NCBI GenBank assembly: GCA_038207155.1 | Contig: JBBRAB010000020.1 | Span: 12,821 to 76,820 of the forward strand | Direction: 5' to 3' | From: FEN-1139 sp038207155 | Lineage (GTDB): Bacteria > Myxococcota_A > Polyangia > Polyangiales > Polyangiaceae | Length of the DNA: 64,000 nt | Shown here: one piece after another, positions 6,824 to 15,981 of the stretch | How the letters are laid out: each line of letters opens with the position of its first letter | Position numbering within the stretch: position 1 is the first letter of the stretch | Translations under genes and position numbers: made by a program | The notes under the pieces: model-generated | What the model was told of the DNA's origin: nothing | The model's input: only the letters and a program-made list of their open reading frames with translations | The model's database searches: none

Positions 6824-8671
6824 TCACGGCCCAGAGACCGTGAAACTACCACCGGGACGCAGCACGACGTCAACAGTTCGAGGGGGCTGACCCGTCGATG
6901 GCGCCGGCAGAAGGCTGCAGGAGACACGAGTCTCGGGCCGGCTAATTCGAACGGCCTTTCGGCCCGGCGCCACGAGTGCTCCTGGGAAGAGCTCTCCACA
7001 GGATAGGCTTGAGCCCTCGGTGGCCGACAGCACGAGCTGCGACGGCCGAAACTCGATTGCCAGCGAGACGCGCTGCTCGCCGTCCCCGGGGGCCACGAGA
7101 ATGTCCCGAGCGGGAGGAACGACGCAGCAGGTGTCATTCGGAGGCAGCACCTCAAAGCGATGACTGCCGAACGACAGGTCGTGTCTCACCCCAAACCAGG
7201 GTCGCTCGGCGCCGTCGATTCTCAACCGACCGCCAGCGGCCCCCGTGAGCACGACCTGAACCGAGCGACTGCCGTCCTTGGCGCTGGCGCGGTTCGGATC
7301 CGCGGCGCCAGACAGCACGCGCGGAGGAATCCGCAAAGCCGGACGATTGCGAGCCACGCCGTTGGGAGCAACCTGAGACGATGCGGACTCAGGCCCAAGC
7401 GGCGAGAGCAGCGCCGGACGCGCCGCCAACGGCGTCGTCGGGGACACAACGACGGCGTGCGAGTCTCGACGGGCAGCGCGCGCTTGGCGATAGGCGAAAA
7501 CGCCCACCCCGAGCACCACGGGAAGCAGCGCAACCCAGCCCAAACTGCGCAACCTGTGTCGACGCGCAAGCCACGCTAACTCTTTGAGGACCTCACGGTT
7601 ATCGGGTTGATAAGCGAGAGCACGATTGAACAAGCCCGCGGCTAAGATGACCTCGCCCGACTGACGCGCAAGGCGCGCCGCAGCGACTAGGCGGGGCAGC
7701 AGGCGAGCCTCCAGTTCGCTGCGATAGCTGTTTGGAGCCGCAAAAAACGCCGTTAGTTCGTCTGTCACGGAGACGATTCCGACGCGTTCGAGTTCTGTCC
7801 GCAGTGCATCACCGAGCTCAGTCATGCTCGCGTAGCGCGCCGTCGGCTCATGCGCGAGCGCGCGACAGAGGATCGCGCTGTAGGCCACGCCCACGTGAGG
7901 CGCCACGCGATCCGGAGGCGGGAACTGCCCCTCGAGCACTCGACGAAGCACCTGGGCTGGATTGTTCCCCTCGAATGGCAGCTTTCCCACCATGCACTCG
8001 TGCAGCAGCACGCCCAGCGCAAAAATGTCGGCGGCGGGACCAACCGCTGCGCCTTCTATCTGCTCAGGCGCCATGTGAGCGGGCGAGCCAAGCACCTGCC
8101 CGGTTGAGGTGACGCCCTGAAGATCGAGCACCTTGGCGATCCCAAAATCCGTGAGCTTGACCTCGACTGGCGGCACCGCGCGAGGGCGCATCGACTCGGA
8201 TGTTCGCCCCGGACGCATGCTTCCTTCGAGGCCTATCAGGACGTTTTCAGGCTTGATGTCACGGTGCACCACGTCCTGGTCGTGAGCGTGCTGCAATGCA
8301 TCGGCCAGTAGCACGCCGAGACACGCGCCGATCTCCGGAGGGAACGGACTGCGCTCGCGCAGTAGGGTCCGCAGCGTGGCGCCGCGGACGAGCTCGACCA
8401 CGAGGTAGCGCTCACGCTCACTCGGCTCCGAGACGTCGAAGACCTCCACGATGCCAGGGTGGCGCAGCTTGGCGACCGCGCGCGCCTCACGAGCAAACCG
8501 CTCGGCCACCTCACGCTCATCGCGTAAGTGGCGATGAATGATCTTGACGGCGACCTCACGCCCCAGTCGGCGGTCGCGCGCCCGGTAGACGGTCGCCATT
8601 CCGCCATGCCCGAGCTCTTCTAGGAGCTCGTACTTCTCGAGGACAGGGAGGACATCGTGAGCGAGAGCCAA
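6824..8671 (-). CDS. Eukaryotic-like Ser/Thr protein kinase, membrane anchored
   Basis: 615 residues. Kinase domain at about 13-290: glycine loop GHGGMATVY, catalytic Lys in VAVK (43), HRDIKPEN (Asp138), DFG (175-177) and APEQ. All core catalytic residues are present, so it should be active. After the kinase come about 70 helical residues that look like a TPR (LFNRALAYQPDNREVLKEL), one transmembrane helix (about 383-403, WVALLPVVLGVGVFAY), and a C-terminal part of about 210 residues, predicted periplasmic and PEGA-like in composition. It is upstream of, and 12 bp from, a membrane protein gene, probably its operon partner. Such kinases are plentiful in myxobacteria. Confidence 0.92.
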   Translation of the reverse strand: MALAHDVLPVLEKYELLEELGHGGMATVYRARDRRLGREVAVKIIHRHLRDEREVAERFAREARAVAKLRHPGIVEVFDVSEPSERERYLVVELVRGATLRTLLRERSPFPPEIGACLGVLLADALQHAHDQDVVHRDIKPENVLIGLEGSMRPGRTSESMRPRAVPPVEVKLTDFGIAKVLDLQGVTSTGQVLGSPAHMAPEQIEGAAVGPAADIFALGVLLHECMVGKLPFEGNNPAQVLRRVLEGQFPPPDRVAPHVGVAYSAILCRALAHEPTARYASMTELGDALRTELERVGIVSVTDELTAFFAAPNSYRSELEARLLPRLVAAARLARQSGEVILAAGLFNRALAYQPDNREVLKELAWLARRHRLRSLGWVALLPVVLGVGVFAYRQARAARRDSHAVVVSPTTPLAARPALLSPLGPESASSQVAPNGVARNRPALRIPPRVLSGAADPNRASAKDGSRSVQVVLTGAAGGRLRIDGAERPWFGVRHDLSFGSHRFEVLPPNDTCCVVPPARDILVAPGDGEQRVSLAIEFRPSQLVLSATEGSSLSCGELFPGALVAPGRKAVRISRPETRVSCSLLPAPSTGQPPRTVDVVLRPGGSFTVSGP

Positions 8672-8902
8672 GGCGTGCCGCGGGCGTTTGCGCGTGAAGC
8701 GAAGAATGCCACGCGACGGCCTTCACTCCAAGTCGCGCGAAGCTCGCGAGGCAGGAAAATCCGCGTCCTCCGACTCACGGCCCCGGCGACCTGGGGACAA
8801 CCCTAGGTTGGACAGCGCGGCCATGCCCTCACGGCGCGACGGCCGTGGCGGACGCTCGCGTTCAAGGAGTGAACGCCCATCGCGTCCACACGCCGCATCA
8901 AC

Positions 8903-11188
8903 CTAACGAGGCGTCCGCTTGACTGCAGCTAGGGCAGAAGCACTGCTTCGCCGACGAGGCGGGGACTTTGAGTCCGGACGGACAGCGGTCAGGCCGGTGG
9001 CCGAATCGACCCGATGCGGCCCGCTTCCGCGACCGCTGTTGGGAGCCATCGAGCGGGTCCTGTAGACCCCCCCGGAGACCAGGAGTTCCACCCCCAAGGT
9101 ACGACAGCGACGCGCCAGCTTGTCGAGCTCCACACCCGCCACGACCAGGAGCCCGGATGGCGGAGACGGCTCCACAAACAGCTCGGATGTTTGACGACGG
9201 GTACGAAGAAGCTCGCGAACTTCGGGATCCTCGACCCACAGAAATCCCGATGATTCAACGAACTCAGCGCGGCCGACCACCGCGCTCGCTTGGGTCAGCA
9301 TGCGCTCGATCGGCTCTGGGAGCGCCGCAACGGTTTCGAGCCGTTGCCGCACGACGTCTGACTCCACGCCTGCGCTCAGCGCCATCGCGATAGCCTGCTG
9401 GGTAACGAGCAGGTCCAAACTGCCGGTCACAGCGCCAACGTCGATGAACGGCGCCAACACCAGAATCTGTCCGATCCGCGTCTGCGCGCCGATTCGCAGG
9501 GTCTGTGTGTCGACGAAACGACTGGGCTCGGGTTGAAGCGAGAGGGCCGCCCCGCGCAGCAAGGCGCGTCCACGCGGCGTGATGCGAAGGCAGACGCCCG
9601 CCGCCGCAGCGCTGTCGCTCTCCCCGAGGTCAACGACGCCAAGAATGTGCAAGCTCTCGAGCGCAACGCGCGTGGCGATGGCCTCGACGGAAGGCGCTGT
9701 CACACCATTGCGTGCAGCCCAGCGAGTGAGCAAACGCGTGACGCCCGGTCCGCGCCCGTCGGCTCGAACGTAGTCCAGGACGCGATCCCAAGGCGCCCAG
9801 GTACCATCCGTCAGCTCGGTCAAGGCTTCGATCACCATTTCGCGAACGACGAGCGCTGAGCTGGCGTCGCGCGCGTCGGCGGCCAGGCGAAGCGCCTCAC
9901 CCTCCGTCCGCGCCTCATCCCAGGCGCCACCGCGCCGCCAGGACTTGAAGAGCAGGCTCGGCAGCTCATGCACGGCCAGACTCCCCGGAGAACCAGCCAC
10001 CGCGATGGCGGATGGCTCCCAGAGGCCCAGCGAGCGGCTCAGAGCCGCCAGCAGCGCGAGCGATTCCGGCGAGCGGCCGAAGCGGTTGGCCAGACGCAGC
10101 AGCAGAGATTTCGGCGTCCCAACCCCATCACGCACTTCGCTGCCACCGCCCTCGCGAACCGCCAGGGCCATCGCCATGACGAGCGGCATGGGGTCTTCTG
10201 CAAAGCGCGCGCGACGCGGTGCGTGGTCGTCACCGAGGACAAACGATCGAATTGCAAGCCGCTCGGCTTCCCGCTCGGCGAGACGCTGAGCACCGACCAG
10301 AGCGACCACCTCCGTCGGCACGATGTGCCGATTCGGATGCACGGGGATCAGTAAACCACGGCGCTCAAGGGCGAACCCGACGCCGCGCCGGGACGGAGTA
10401 GCTCCGCCTGCTCCACGCAGCCGCAGCGGCTCGCGCTCGAGCTCCAGCAGCTCCTCGGTATCCACCTCACCTCCAACCTCTTCAACCCCGCGCAGCAATT
10501 TGCGCTCAAGTAGCGAGAGCTGGGCGATATACGTCGCTAGCTGCGCGGGATCGGTCAGGGCGTCCCAGGCGGGTTCGAGCGACAGTGCCAAGGGAGGCGT
10601 CGCTTGGCGTCCGAGGTAGTTGGATGCGACGGTCTGCGCCACTTCCGCCGACAACTGCGAGAGCAGCGCGCGGATGCCCCGCTGGTCCTCACCTTCCCAG
10701 GTTTTCAGCTGAACCATGAAGGCGATCGGGAGCAGGATCTCGAGCACGCCCCGCTCATGCTGACGCACATAACAAATACCGCGACCTACCAGCAGATCGA
10801 GCCCTGGGGGAAGCTCTTCAACAAACAGCACCCCGCGACCCTCGACGAGTCGGTACACGAGCTCGCGCGTGGAAGGCGGCAGCTGAGTTGGGTCGCGCGT
10901 CTCCGGCAACAGCAGCAAGGCACGGGCAACCTGAGACGCGACATCGATGCGCTTGGCCTCGTCGATGCGGATCCGCATCCGGTGGACCAGTGACGCAAGC
11001 TCGCGCTCGGGTAACTGACGAAGCACGTCCTCAAGCCGCATGGCGCGAGAACTGGCATGTGTGGAACGACGCGTGGGGGGGCGGGTATCCGGCATGGCAT
11101 TGGCTTGGAGGTCCGCAGACTCCGCAACCGATTGAGGGAAGCGTGAAAAGGTACGCTTGTCCAGCCTGACGGAAATGTGCTGCCACAT
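8903..11188 (-). CDS. XPB/Ssl2-type helicase-associated domain protein without ATPase motor
   Basis: 761 residues. It resembles the helicase-associated (XPB/Ssl2-like, Helicase_C_3) proteins best known from actinobacteria: a long alpha-helical body and, near residues 650-710, a module reading VESSGFLWVEDPEVRELL, then a beta strand and LARRCRTLGVELLV, comparable to the damage-recognition-like domain of XPB. No Walker A, DEAH or other helicase motif is visible, so it is not a helicase. The tail (about 725-761) is basic and disordered. The start is uncertain: ATGs at 11188, 11095 and 11041 are all possible and none has a good ribosome site. Function unknown; a role in DNA handling is inference. 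Confidence 0.5.
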   Translation of the reverse strand: MWQHISVRLDKRTFSRFPQSVAESADLQANAMPDTRPPTRRSTHASSRAMRLEDVLRQLPERELASLVHRMRIRIDEAKRIDVASQVARALLLLPETRDPTQLPPSTRELVYRLVEGRGVLFVEELPPGLDLLVGRGICYVRQHERGVLEILLPIAFMVQLKTWEGEDQRGIRALLSQLSAEVAQTVASNYLGRQATPPLALSLEPAWDALTDPAQLATYIAQLSLLERKLLRGVEEVGGEVDTEELLELEREPLRLRGAGGATPSRRGVGFALERRGLLIPVHPNRHIVPTEVVALVGAQRLAEREAERLAIRSFVLGDDHAPRRARFAEDPMPLVMAMALAVREGGGSEVRDGVGTPKSLLLRLANRFGRSPESLALLAALSRSLGLWEPSAIAVAGSPGSLAVHELPSLLFKSWRRGGAWDEARTEGEALRLAADARDASSALVVREMVIEALTELTDGTWAPWDRVLDYVRADGRGPGVTRLLTRWAARNGVTAPSVEAIATRVALESLHILGVVDLGESDSAAAAGVCLRITPRGRALLRGAALSLQPEPSRFVDTQTLRIGAQTRIGQILVLAPFIDVGAVTGSLDLLVTQQAIAMALSAGVESDVVRQRLETVAALPEPIERMLTQASAVVGRAEFVESSGFLWVEDPEVRELLRTRRQTSELFVEPSPPSGLLVVAGVELDKLARRCRTLGVELLVSGGVYRTRSMAPNSGRGSGPHRVDSATGLTAVRPDSKSPPRRRSSASALAAVKRTPR

Positions 11189-11528
11189 CGGCCAATCAGA
11201 CGGGGACCGACCTCCGATCGAGGCTGATGCCTGGTAGGGAAGTCAGGTCAAAACGCACCCGGTCGTGCGAACGATTCCCTGTCGGGAAACAATGCGCGAG
11301 CCGCGGTTGATGCATGAGTCCACTTTACCCCCCACGACGGCTCACATTTTACGCCGCATCCGGCAATTGGCACCAGGAGCCCAAGTTCTTCCCCAGAAAC
11401 GCAGCTGCGGGCTCTGGGGCCGCGCGGCGAATGATAACGTTTCCGCTGAGGCCGCCCTCGATGCATCTCGACTGGAGTTGCGGAGCCCGCAGCGCTGAAC
11501 TAGGACGCCCAGCGGCTGCGGCCTACTC
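11189..11528. other. Intergenic region, divergent genes
   Basis: About 340 bp between divergent genes with no plausible coding frame. It must hold the promoters for both sides. One small perfect hairpin, TTCCC-TGTC-GGGAA, lies at 11275-11288. I see no strong -35/-10 pair and no repeats. Confidence 0.5.
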
Positions 11529-12821
11529 ATGATCCTACGCGATCCCGTCCACGGCCTGGTGGCCTTTGAATCTGACGAAGAGCAAGTCGTCCGAGCGCTG
11601 CTCGACACGGCCGAGCTCCAACGGCTGCGACGCATTCGGCAGCTGGGCTTCACGTCGCTCTCGTATCCGGGAGCCGATCACACTCGGTTTGCACACTCGC
11701 TCGGCGCAGCGCACGTGATGACCCGGTTCTTGCGCCGCATGAGGGATCTGCACGAGGAGCTTCCCTTCTGGCAACGCGTCACGACCGAGCGCGCCCGCGA
11801 GGCCCTGGCGGCCGCGCTACTCCACGACCTCGGTCACGGTCCCTATTCGCACCTGTTCGAGGCAGCCCTACCGCAGGGTCCCAGCCACGAGCAATGGACG
11901 ACGCGGATCCTTCTGTCGCCGACCACCGACGTCAATCGGGTGCTCACAGCGGTGGATGGTTCACTCCCCCGCCGGATCGCGGAGCTGGTCCATGGTCGCC
12001 ACGAGTTGCCTTTTCTGGCCCGCGCCGTCAGTGGTACCTTCGACGTGGATCGCTGCGACTACCTGCTGCGGGACGCGCATTTCACGGGAGTCGGCTACGG
12101 TCGATTCGACCTCGACTGGCTCCTGCGCAGCCTACGCCTCGATGTGGGCGACGAGCAGCGCGCCCCCGCCCTAGCGATCGATGGCCCCAAGGGTCTCACG
12201 GCCATTGAATCCTTCGTGCTGGCGCGTCTGTTCATGTTTCAGCAGGTCTATTTCCACAAGGCGAGTCGAGCCAGCGAGTGGATGTTCGTCAAGATCCTCG
12301 AACGCGTGCGTTGGCTGCTGCTACAAGGGCACCGGCTCGTCGCTGTGCCGCCGGCCGTCACCGATCTAGCGGTTGCGGGCGACACCAGCCTTGAACGCTA
12401 TCTCGAACTCGACGACGGCGTGCTCTGGACCTCGCTGCGCGAGTGGCAGTCTTCTGGCGACCCGCAGCTGTCGCTGCTCGCGACACGCCTGTTTGCGCGC
12501 CGTCTCCACAAAACCTTCGAACTGTTTGGTGAAGGTACGACGCCCTCAGGGCAGGCCAAAGCACTCGGGGTCGTGCGTGATATCGCCCTGGCTGCCGGGT
12601 TCGATCCCGACTGGACCGTGGGACTCGACATTGCCTCCGACGTGCCCTTCGACGGCGGCGACGCTGGCCTCAGCGTACTGTTCCCCAATGGTCAACGTCG
12701 CTCGCCCACCGATGTGTCGATGCTACTGCGTCGATTGAGCGGCGAGCGACTTGAACGCGTGCGACTCGTTTTCCCTCCTGAACTACGCCAAGCGGTCTCC
12801 GCGGCATTGGATAAGCCATGA
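11529..12821 (+). CDS. HD-domain phosphohydrolase (dNTPase/YwfO-like)
   Basis: 430 residues. It opens with the family signature LRDPVHGLV, then RFAHSLGAAHV (His56), LLHDLGHGPYSH (His99-Asp100) and FDVDRCDYLLRDAHFTGVGY (metal-binding Asp174 region). This is the H...HD...D metal set of the SpoT/dGTPase-related HD superfamily, and the overall pattern matches the YwfO-type deoxynucleoside triphosphate triphosphohydrolases. The substrate is not certain from sequence. Its stop overlaps the start of the next gene as ATGA, so the two are translationally coupled. The length is usual for the family. Confidence 0.88.
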   Translation: MILRDPVHGLVAFESDEEQVVRALLDTAELQRLRRIRQLGFTSLSYPGADHTRFAHSLGAAHVMTRFLRRMRDLHEELPFWQRVTTERAREALAAALLHDLGHGPYSHLFEAALPQGPSHEQWTTRILLSPTTDVNRVLTAVDGSLPRRIAELVHGRHELPFLARAVSGTFDVDRCDYLLRDAHFTGVGYGRFDLDWLLRSLRLDVGDEQRAPALAIDGPKGLTAIESFVLARLFMFQQVYFHKASRASEWMFVKILERVRWLLLQGHRLVAVPPAVTDLAVAGDTSLERYLELDDGVLWTSLREWQSSGDPQLSLLATRLFARRLHKTFELFGEGTTPSGQAKALGVVRDIALAAGFDPDWTVGLDIASDVPFDGGDAGLSVLFPNGQRRSPTDVSMLLRRLSGERLERVRLVFPPELRQAVSAALDKP

Positions 12822-13546
12822 TCAGACGCCGTACTTCCATTTGTGGGTTCTTCGTGGTCACGCTGCTGACGACCTCGGCGCTCGCCGAAGTCGTCGGGCC
12901 CAGGTTGCCGCCGCTGGTGGACTGGTCGCAAGCGGCGCCATGGGCTCACGACGCCTTCGATCGACAGCGCGAAGAGGCACCCATGGTGTCAACTCCTCCG
13001 CCGGCCGGGCGCGACGACGGCGTCTATGGACGCTTTGATGGGACCGTGTCGTTTTCTCCAGGTCTGGGCGTGGAAGCGAGCCAGGAAGGTCTCGGCGGGA
13101 CCCTTGGACTGCGCGCATTTGTGCTCCACACGGTCGGAGTCTCCGGGCAGTACCGCGACGGACGCCTCATGCCGTTTGGCAAGAGCACGGACTATCGAGG
13201 CGGAGTCATCGCGATCGAGCTCCGCCCGCTGTTTCTACTGCGTTGGTCGAAAGACTGGGAGCAGGGCCCCAGTTGGCTTGATCTGACCCTGGATTCGCTC
13301 ACGCTCGGGGTCGGCGGCTATAGCGATCAACGGGCCAAGGGCGACCTGCTCGAACAGGGCGTTTACAGCTCGCTCAGCTTTGGGTTTCCGCTGCTGGGGC
13401 GCGCGCTGGGTCCATGGCTGTGCCTTGAGGGCAATCAGCGCTGGGGCAGCGCCGTGGTCAGTTCGCTCCCCGCGCGTCTCGGCGGACTGCTGCGGCTCGA
13501 GTGGACGTTCGGAACCGACGAACGAGTGTCCGAGCGCTCACGCTAG
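12818..13546 (+). CDS. Exported protein, probable outer-membrane or periplasmic
   Basis: 242 residues. The N-terminus (MIRRRTSICGFFVVTLLTTS ending ALA-E) is a clear signal peptide, cleaved near residue 23. The mature part alternates polar and hydrophobic residues with many glycines (LGGTLGLRAFVLHTVGVSG, LTLGVGGYSD), like a small beta-barrel, but the final residues are charged (ERSR) and lack the usual aromatic C-terminal signal. The start overlaps the stop of the HD phosphohydrolase by four bases. The 3' end overlaps the convergent porin gene by 4 bp. I do not recognise a family. Confidence 0.65.
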   Translation: MIRRRTSICGFFVVTLLTTSALAEVVGPRLPPLVDWSQAAPWAHDAFDRQREEAPMVSTPPPAGRDDGVYGRFDGTVSFSPGLGVEASQEGLGGTLGLRAFVLHTVGVSGQYRDGRLMPFGKSTDYRGGVIAIELRPLFLLRWSKDWEQGPSWLDLTLDSLTLGVGGYSDQRAKGDLLEQGVYSSLSFGFPLLGRALGPWLCLEGNQRWGSAVVSSLPARLGGLLRLEWTFGTDERVSERSR

Positions 13547-14838
13547 TAGACGAGCTGCACTTGCACCGCCAACTGCGTCATCGAGAGCTCATAGCGACGC
13601 GACGTGACCAGATCTCCCATTTGGGAAAACGCGTTGGCGCGCGCACTCACGTCAACCCGTAGCAGATCGACTGAGAAACGCATGGCAGGATTTGGAAAGA
13701 AATTGACGGCCGCGCCATACATGCTGCGTCGTCCGCCCGCGGTTTCCACGTTGGCATCCAGAAATTCTGCGCGGATTGCGGGAACGAGCAGGCGTTTTCC
13801 AAGAGGAATGGCGCGCGACAGGGTTGAACCGACGGAAGCAAAGTGGCAGCCGCGCTGCGGACAGTCGCCCCCTGCAGCGGAAACCGGGCTCGCGCCCATC
13901 GAAATGAGGTCCGTGCGGCGCCCGTACATCCCCTCGAGCCGCGACTCAAAGCCGAGCCAGCGCCCGGTGGCATCCACGCCGAGCGCGAGCCCTTTGTCCA
14001 GGTCATCCACCGGCAAATCCTGCTGACCCTCGAGGCGCTTGCTGCGCTGCGGACGATACGCAGCACCTAGTCCAAAACGCCAACCAGACACAGCCTGAGT
14101 CTCGGCCCGCGCCGACAGCAACCCAACCGGGGAGGCATACGGGCCCTTTGTGCCACCGGCAAAAGAAGCCAACTGCAGGGACAGGTACTTGCCCTTCTTG
14201 CCGAACGGATGGGCTTTGAGTTCAAGTCCGGTGTCTCGCCCAGCGTAGCCCTGCTGCTTGATGAGCGCGTCGGTGGGTCCGAGGTTCAGAAACTCGAACT
14301 CCGAGACTGAGATTAGCTCGAGTAGTCCGAAAGGTCGCTTGAAGAGTCCCGCGCGTAGCCACAGGCGACTGAGCAGCTTCTGCTCAACATAGGCAAATTT
14401 GACCGCGTCTTTCTGGTTTTTGCGCAGCAGCTCTGCGACGTCGACCACCACCCGGCCAACTGTGCCGGGGGTCGGACGCATCCCAAATCGCAGAAATGCG
14501 CGTTCCACCCGATAGCCGTCATTGCTGCGCGCTTCGAAGCGATCGAGTTGACGCTCGAGCAGCGGAAGTCGGGTGCTCGAATCCAGCCAGGAATGCTCGT
14601 AGCGAGCCTGCACCAGCGCGCCAAACCGAAACCCGTCCTTGGTGTCCGTCTCGCGAACGACATCTCCAGCGTCCGCCGGCGGCAGCGGCTGGGCAAACGC
14701 CGGCGCAGAAAAGCTGACAAGGCCCAGGAGCGTCCCGAGCAGGACCGCCAGGTGGCCACCACGACACGCCGCGCGCAGGCCAAGCACGCGCACCTTACCC
14801 GCGCTCACAGCTGAGCACGGCTTCACGCTAGACTCCAT
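13543..14838 (-). CDS. Porin-like outer-membrane beta-barrel protein
   Basis: About 431 residues from the ATG at 14838. A signal peptide is evident (LAVLLGTLLGLVSFSAPAFA, cleaved before QPLPP). The body follows the phosphate-selective porin (OprO/OprP-type) layout: GFRFGALVQARYEHSW early on, then YRVERAFLRFGMRPTPG, LRAGLFKRPFGLLE and repeated amphipathic strands, ending in a strand with an aromatic last residue (QVQLVY), the outer-membrane insertion signal. Substrate not predictable. The start codon lies inside the last codons of the TerB-like gene (11-bp overlap), so they are co-transcribed. An upstream in-frame start at 14943 would put the signal peptide too deep and is less likely. Confidence 0.8.
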   Translation of the reverse strand: MESSVKPCSAVSAGKVRVLGLRAACRGGHLAVLLGTLLGLVSFSAPAFAQPLPPADAGDVVRETDTKDGFRFGALVQARYEHSWLDSSTRLPLLERQLDRFEARSNDGYRVERAFLRFGMRPTPGTVGRVVVDVAELLRKNQKDAVKFAYVEQKLLSRLWLRAGLFKRPFGLLELISVSEFEFLNLGPTDALIKQQGYAGRDTGLELKAHPFGKKGKYLSLQLASFAGGTKGPYASPVGLLSARAETQAVSGWRFGLGAAYRPQRSKRLEGQQDLPVDDLDKGLALGVDATGRWLGFESRLEGMYGRRTDLISMGASPVSAAGGDCPQRGCHFASVGSTLSRAIPLGKRLLVPAIRAEFLDANVETAGGRRSMYGAAVNFFPNPAMRFSVDLLRVDVSARANAFSQMGDLVTSRRYELSMTQLAVQVQLVY

Positions 14839-15190
14839 GTGCAGCAGCCATCGCCGCACATATCTCTTCCTCGGTCGCGGCGAGTTGGCGACAAAGCTCG
14901 GCGAACGCTCGGCGCTCGGCGTCGGTTTGACTCCCGTCCGCATGGGTCAGCAGCGCCCCGTTTTGCAGCAGTAGCTCGCGATCTTGTGCAAGCACCTGGT
15001 CCCAAGCCACGTCCGTCAGCTGACGCGGCCGCGCCGCCCAAGCCAAAATCTCAGCCTCTTGCTGCTCGGGCGCACCGAACGCCACCAGCATCCCCTCGAG
15101 GACGCCGTGTTCGGGCGCGTCAGCGACACCATCAGCCCAGGCGAGGGCAACCAGGGCTCGAACTACGGCCAGTTCTGATTCCGTCAGCAT
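14828..15190 (-). CDS. TerB-family tellurite-resistance-like protein
   Basis: 120 residues, all alpha-helical, starting MLTESELAVVRALVALAWAD. This is the TerB/DjlA-like pattern: an early ALVALAWADG helix, then EHGVLEGMLVAFG and a C-terminal TDAERRAFAELCRQLA helix with conserved acidic residues. The family occurs in tellurite-resistance operons and as stand-alone proteins of unclear, metal- or envelope-related function. The start at 15190 is the only ATG consistent with the family length. It is 64 bp from the divergent engB and overlaps the porin start by 11 bp. Confidence 0.75.
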   Translation of the reverse strand: MLTESELAVVRALVALAWADGVADAPEHGVLEGMLVAFGAPEQQEAEILAWAARPRQLTDVAWDQVLAQDRELLLQNGALLTHADGSQTDAERRAFAELCRQLAATEEEICAAMAAAHGV

Positions 15191-15254
15191 CCGCGCGAGG
15201 CTATCACGATTCGACGCAGCTTGACCCCACGCTTGACGGCGACAGACTGCGGGC

Positions 15255-15950
15255 ATGCCCAAGCCCCCCCCCCCCGATCCACGACAAGTCGTCGAAGCCA
15301 GCTTTCTAGCTGCGGCCGCCGACGCTGGGCAGCTCCCTCCCCCAGCCCTGGTGGAGCTGGCCTTCGCGGGTCGGTCCAACGTTGGCAAGAGCAGTCTGAT
15401 GAACGCGCTCGTGCAACGCCACAAGCTCGTCCGTACCAGCAGCACCCCCGGCTGTACTCGCACGGTGAGTTTTTTTGCAACGACCTGTCGCGACGGAGCG
15501 CAGATGACGCTCGTGGATCTGCCGGGTTACGGCTACGCGCAGCGCTCGCGCATGGAGCGCAATGCTTGGGCGGAGCTGATCGAGAACTACCTACTCGAAC
15601 GCCCCAGTCTGCGCGTCGTGTCGGTCTTGGTGGACATCCGTCGCGAGCTTGAGGACGACGATCGACATCTGCTCGAAATGCTGAAGGCACCTCCGCGCAC
15701 TCAGCGCCCCAAGCTCGAAGTCGTGCTCGTCGCGACCAAGCTCGATCGCCTGGCGATGAAGGACCGAAAGCTTCGGCTCACGACGCTCGAGCAGGTATCA
15801 GGACAGCCGGTGTTCGCAGTGAGTGTCGAAGACGCCGCCAGCATTCGCCGCCTGTGGCAACGACTGCGACAACTCGCAGGCGTCGAGGTCCCGCCGCCGC
15901 CGCGCGAATTTGCCACAAAACCCGGGCAAGCTGCGATCCGCGAGGAGTGA
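15255..15950 (+). CDS. engB: Ribosome biogenesis GTPase EngB (YihA/YsxC)
   Basis: 231 residues, slightly long for the family. G1 is GRSNVGKSS (39-47), the G2 Thr lies in TPGCTRTVSFF, G3 is DLPGYGYA and G4 is TKLD; the EngB-specific PGYGYA motif makes the call firm. EngB binds the 50S assembly intermediate late in ribosome maturation. Codons 4-7 are a run of twelve C (15264-15275) encoding four prolines; a one-base change there would shift the frame right after the start, either a sequencing risk or a slippage site. The gene is divergent from the TerB-like gene and appears monocistronic. Confidence 0.95.
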   Translation: MPKPPPPDPRQVVEASFLAAAADAGQLPPPALVELAFAGRSNVGKSSLMNALVQRHKLVRTSSTPGCTRTVSFFATTCRDGAQMTLVDLPGYGYAQRSRMERNAWAELIENYLLERPSLRVVSVLVDIRRELEDDDRHLLEMLKAPPRTQRPKLEVVLVATKLDRLAMKDRKLRLTTLEQVSGQPVFAVSVEDAASIRRLWQRLRQLAGVEVPPPPREFATKPGQAAIREE

Positions 15951-15981
15951 AACATCAACGCCCTGAGCGCAGCTCGGGACG

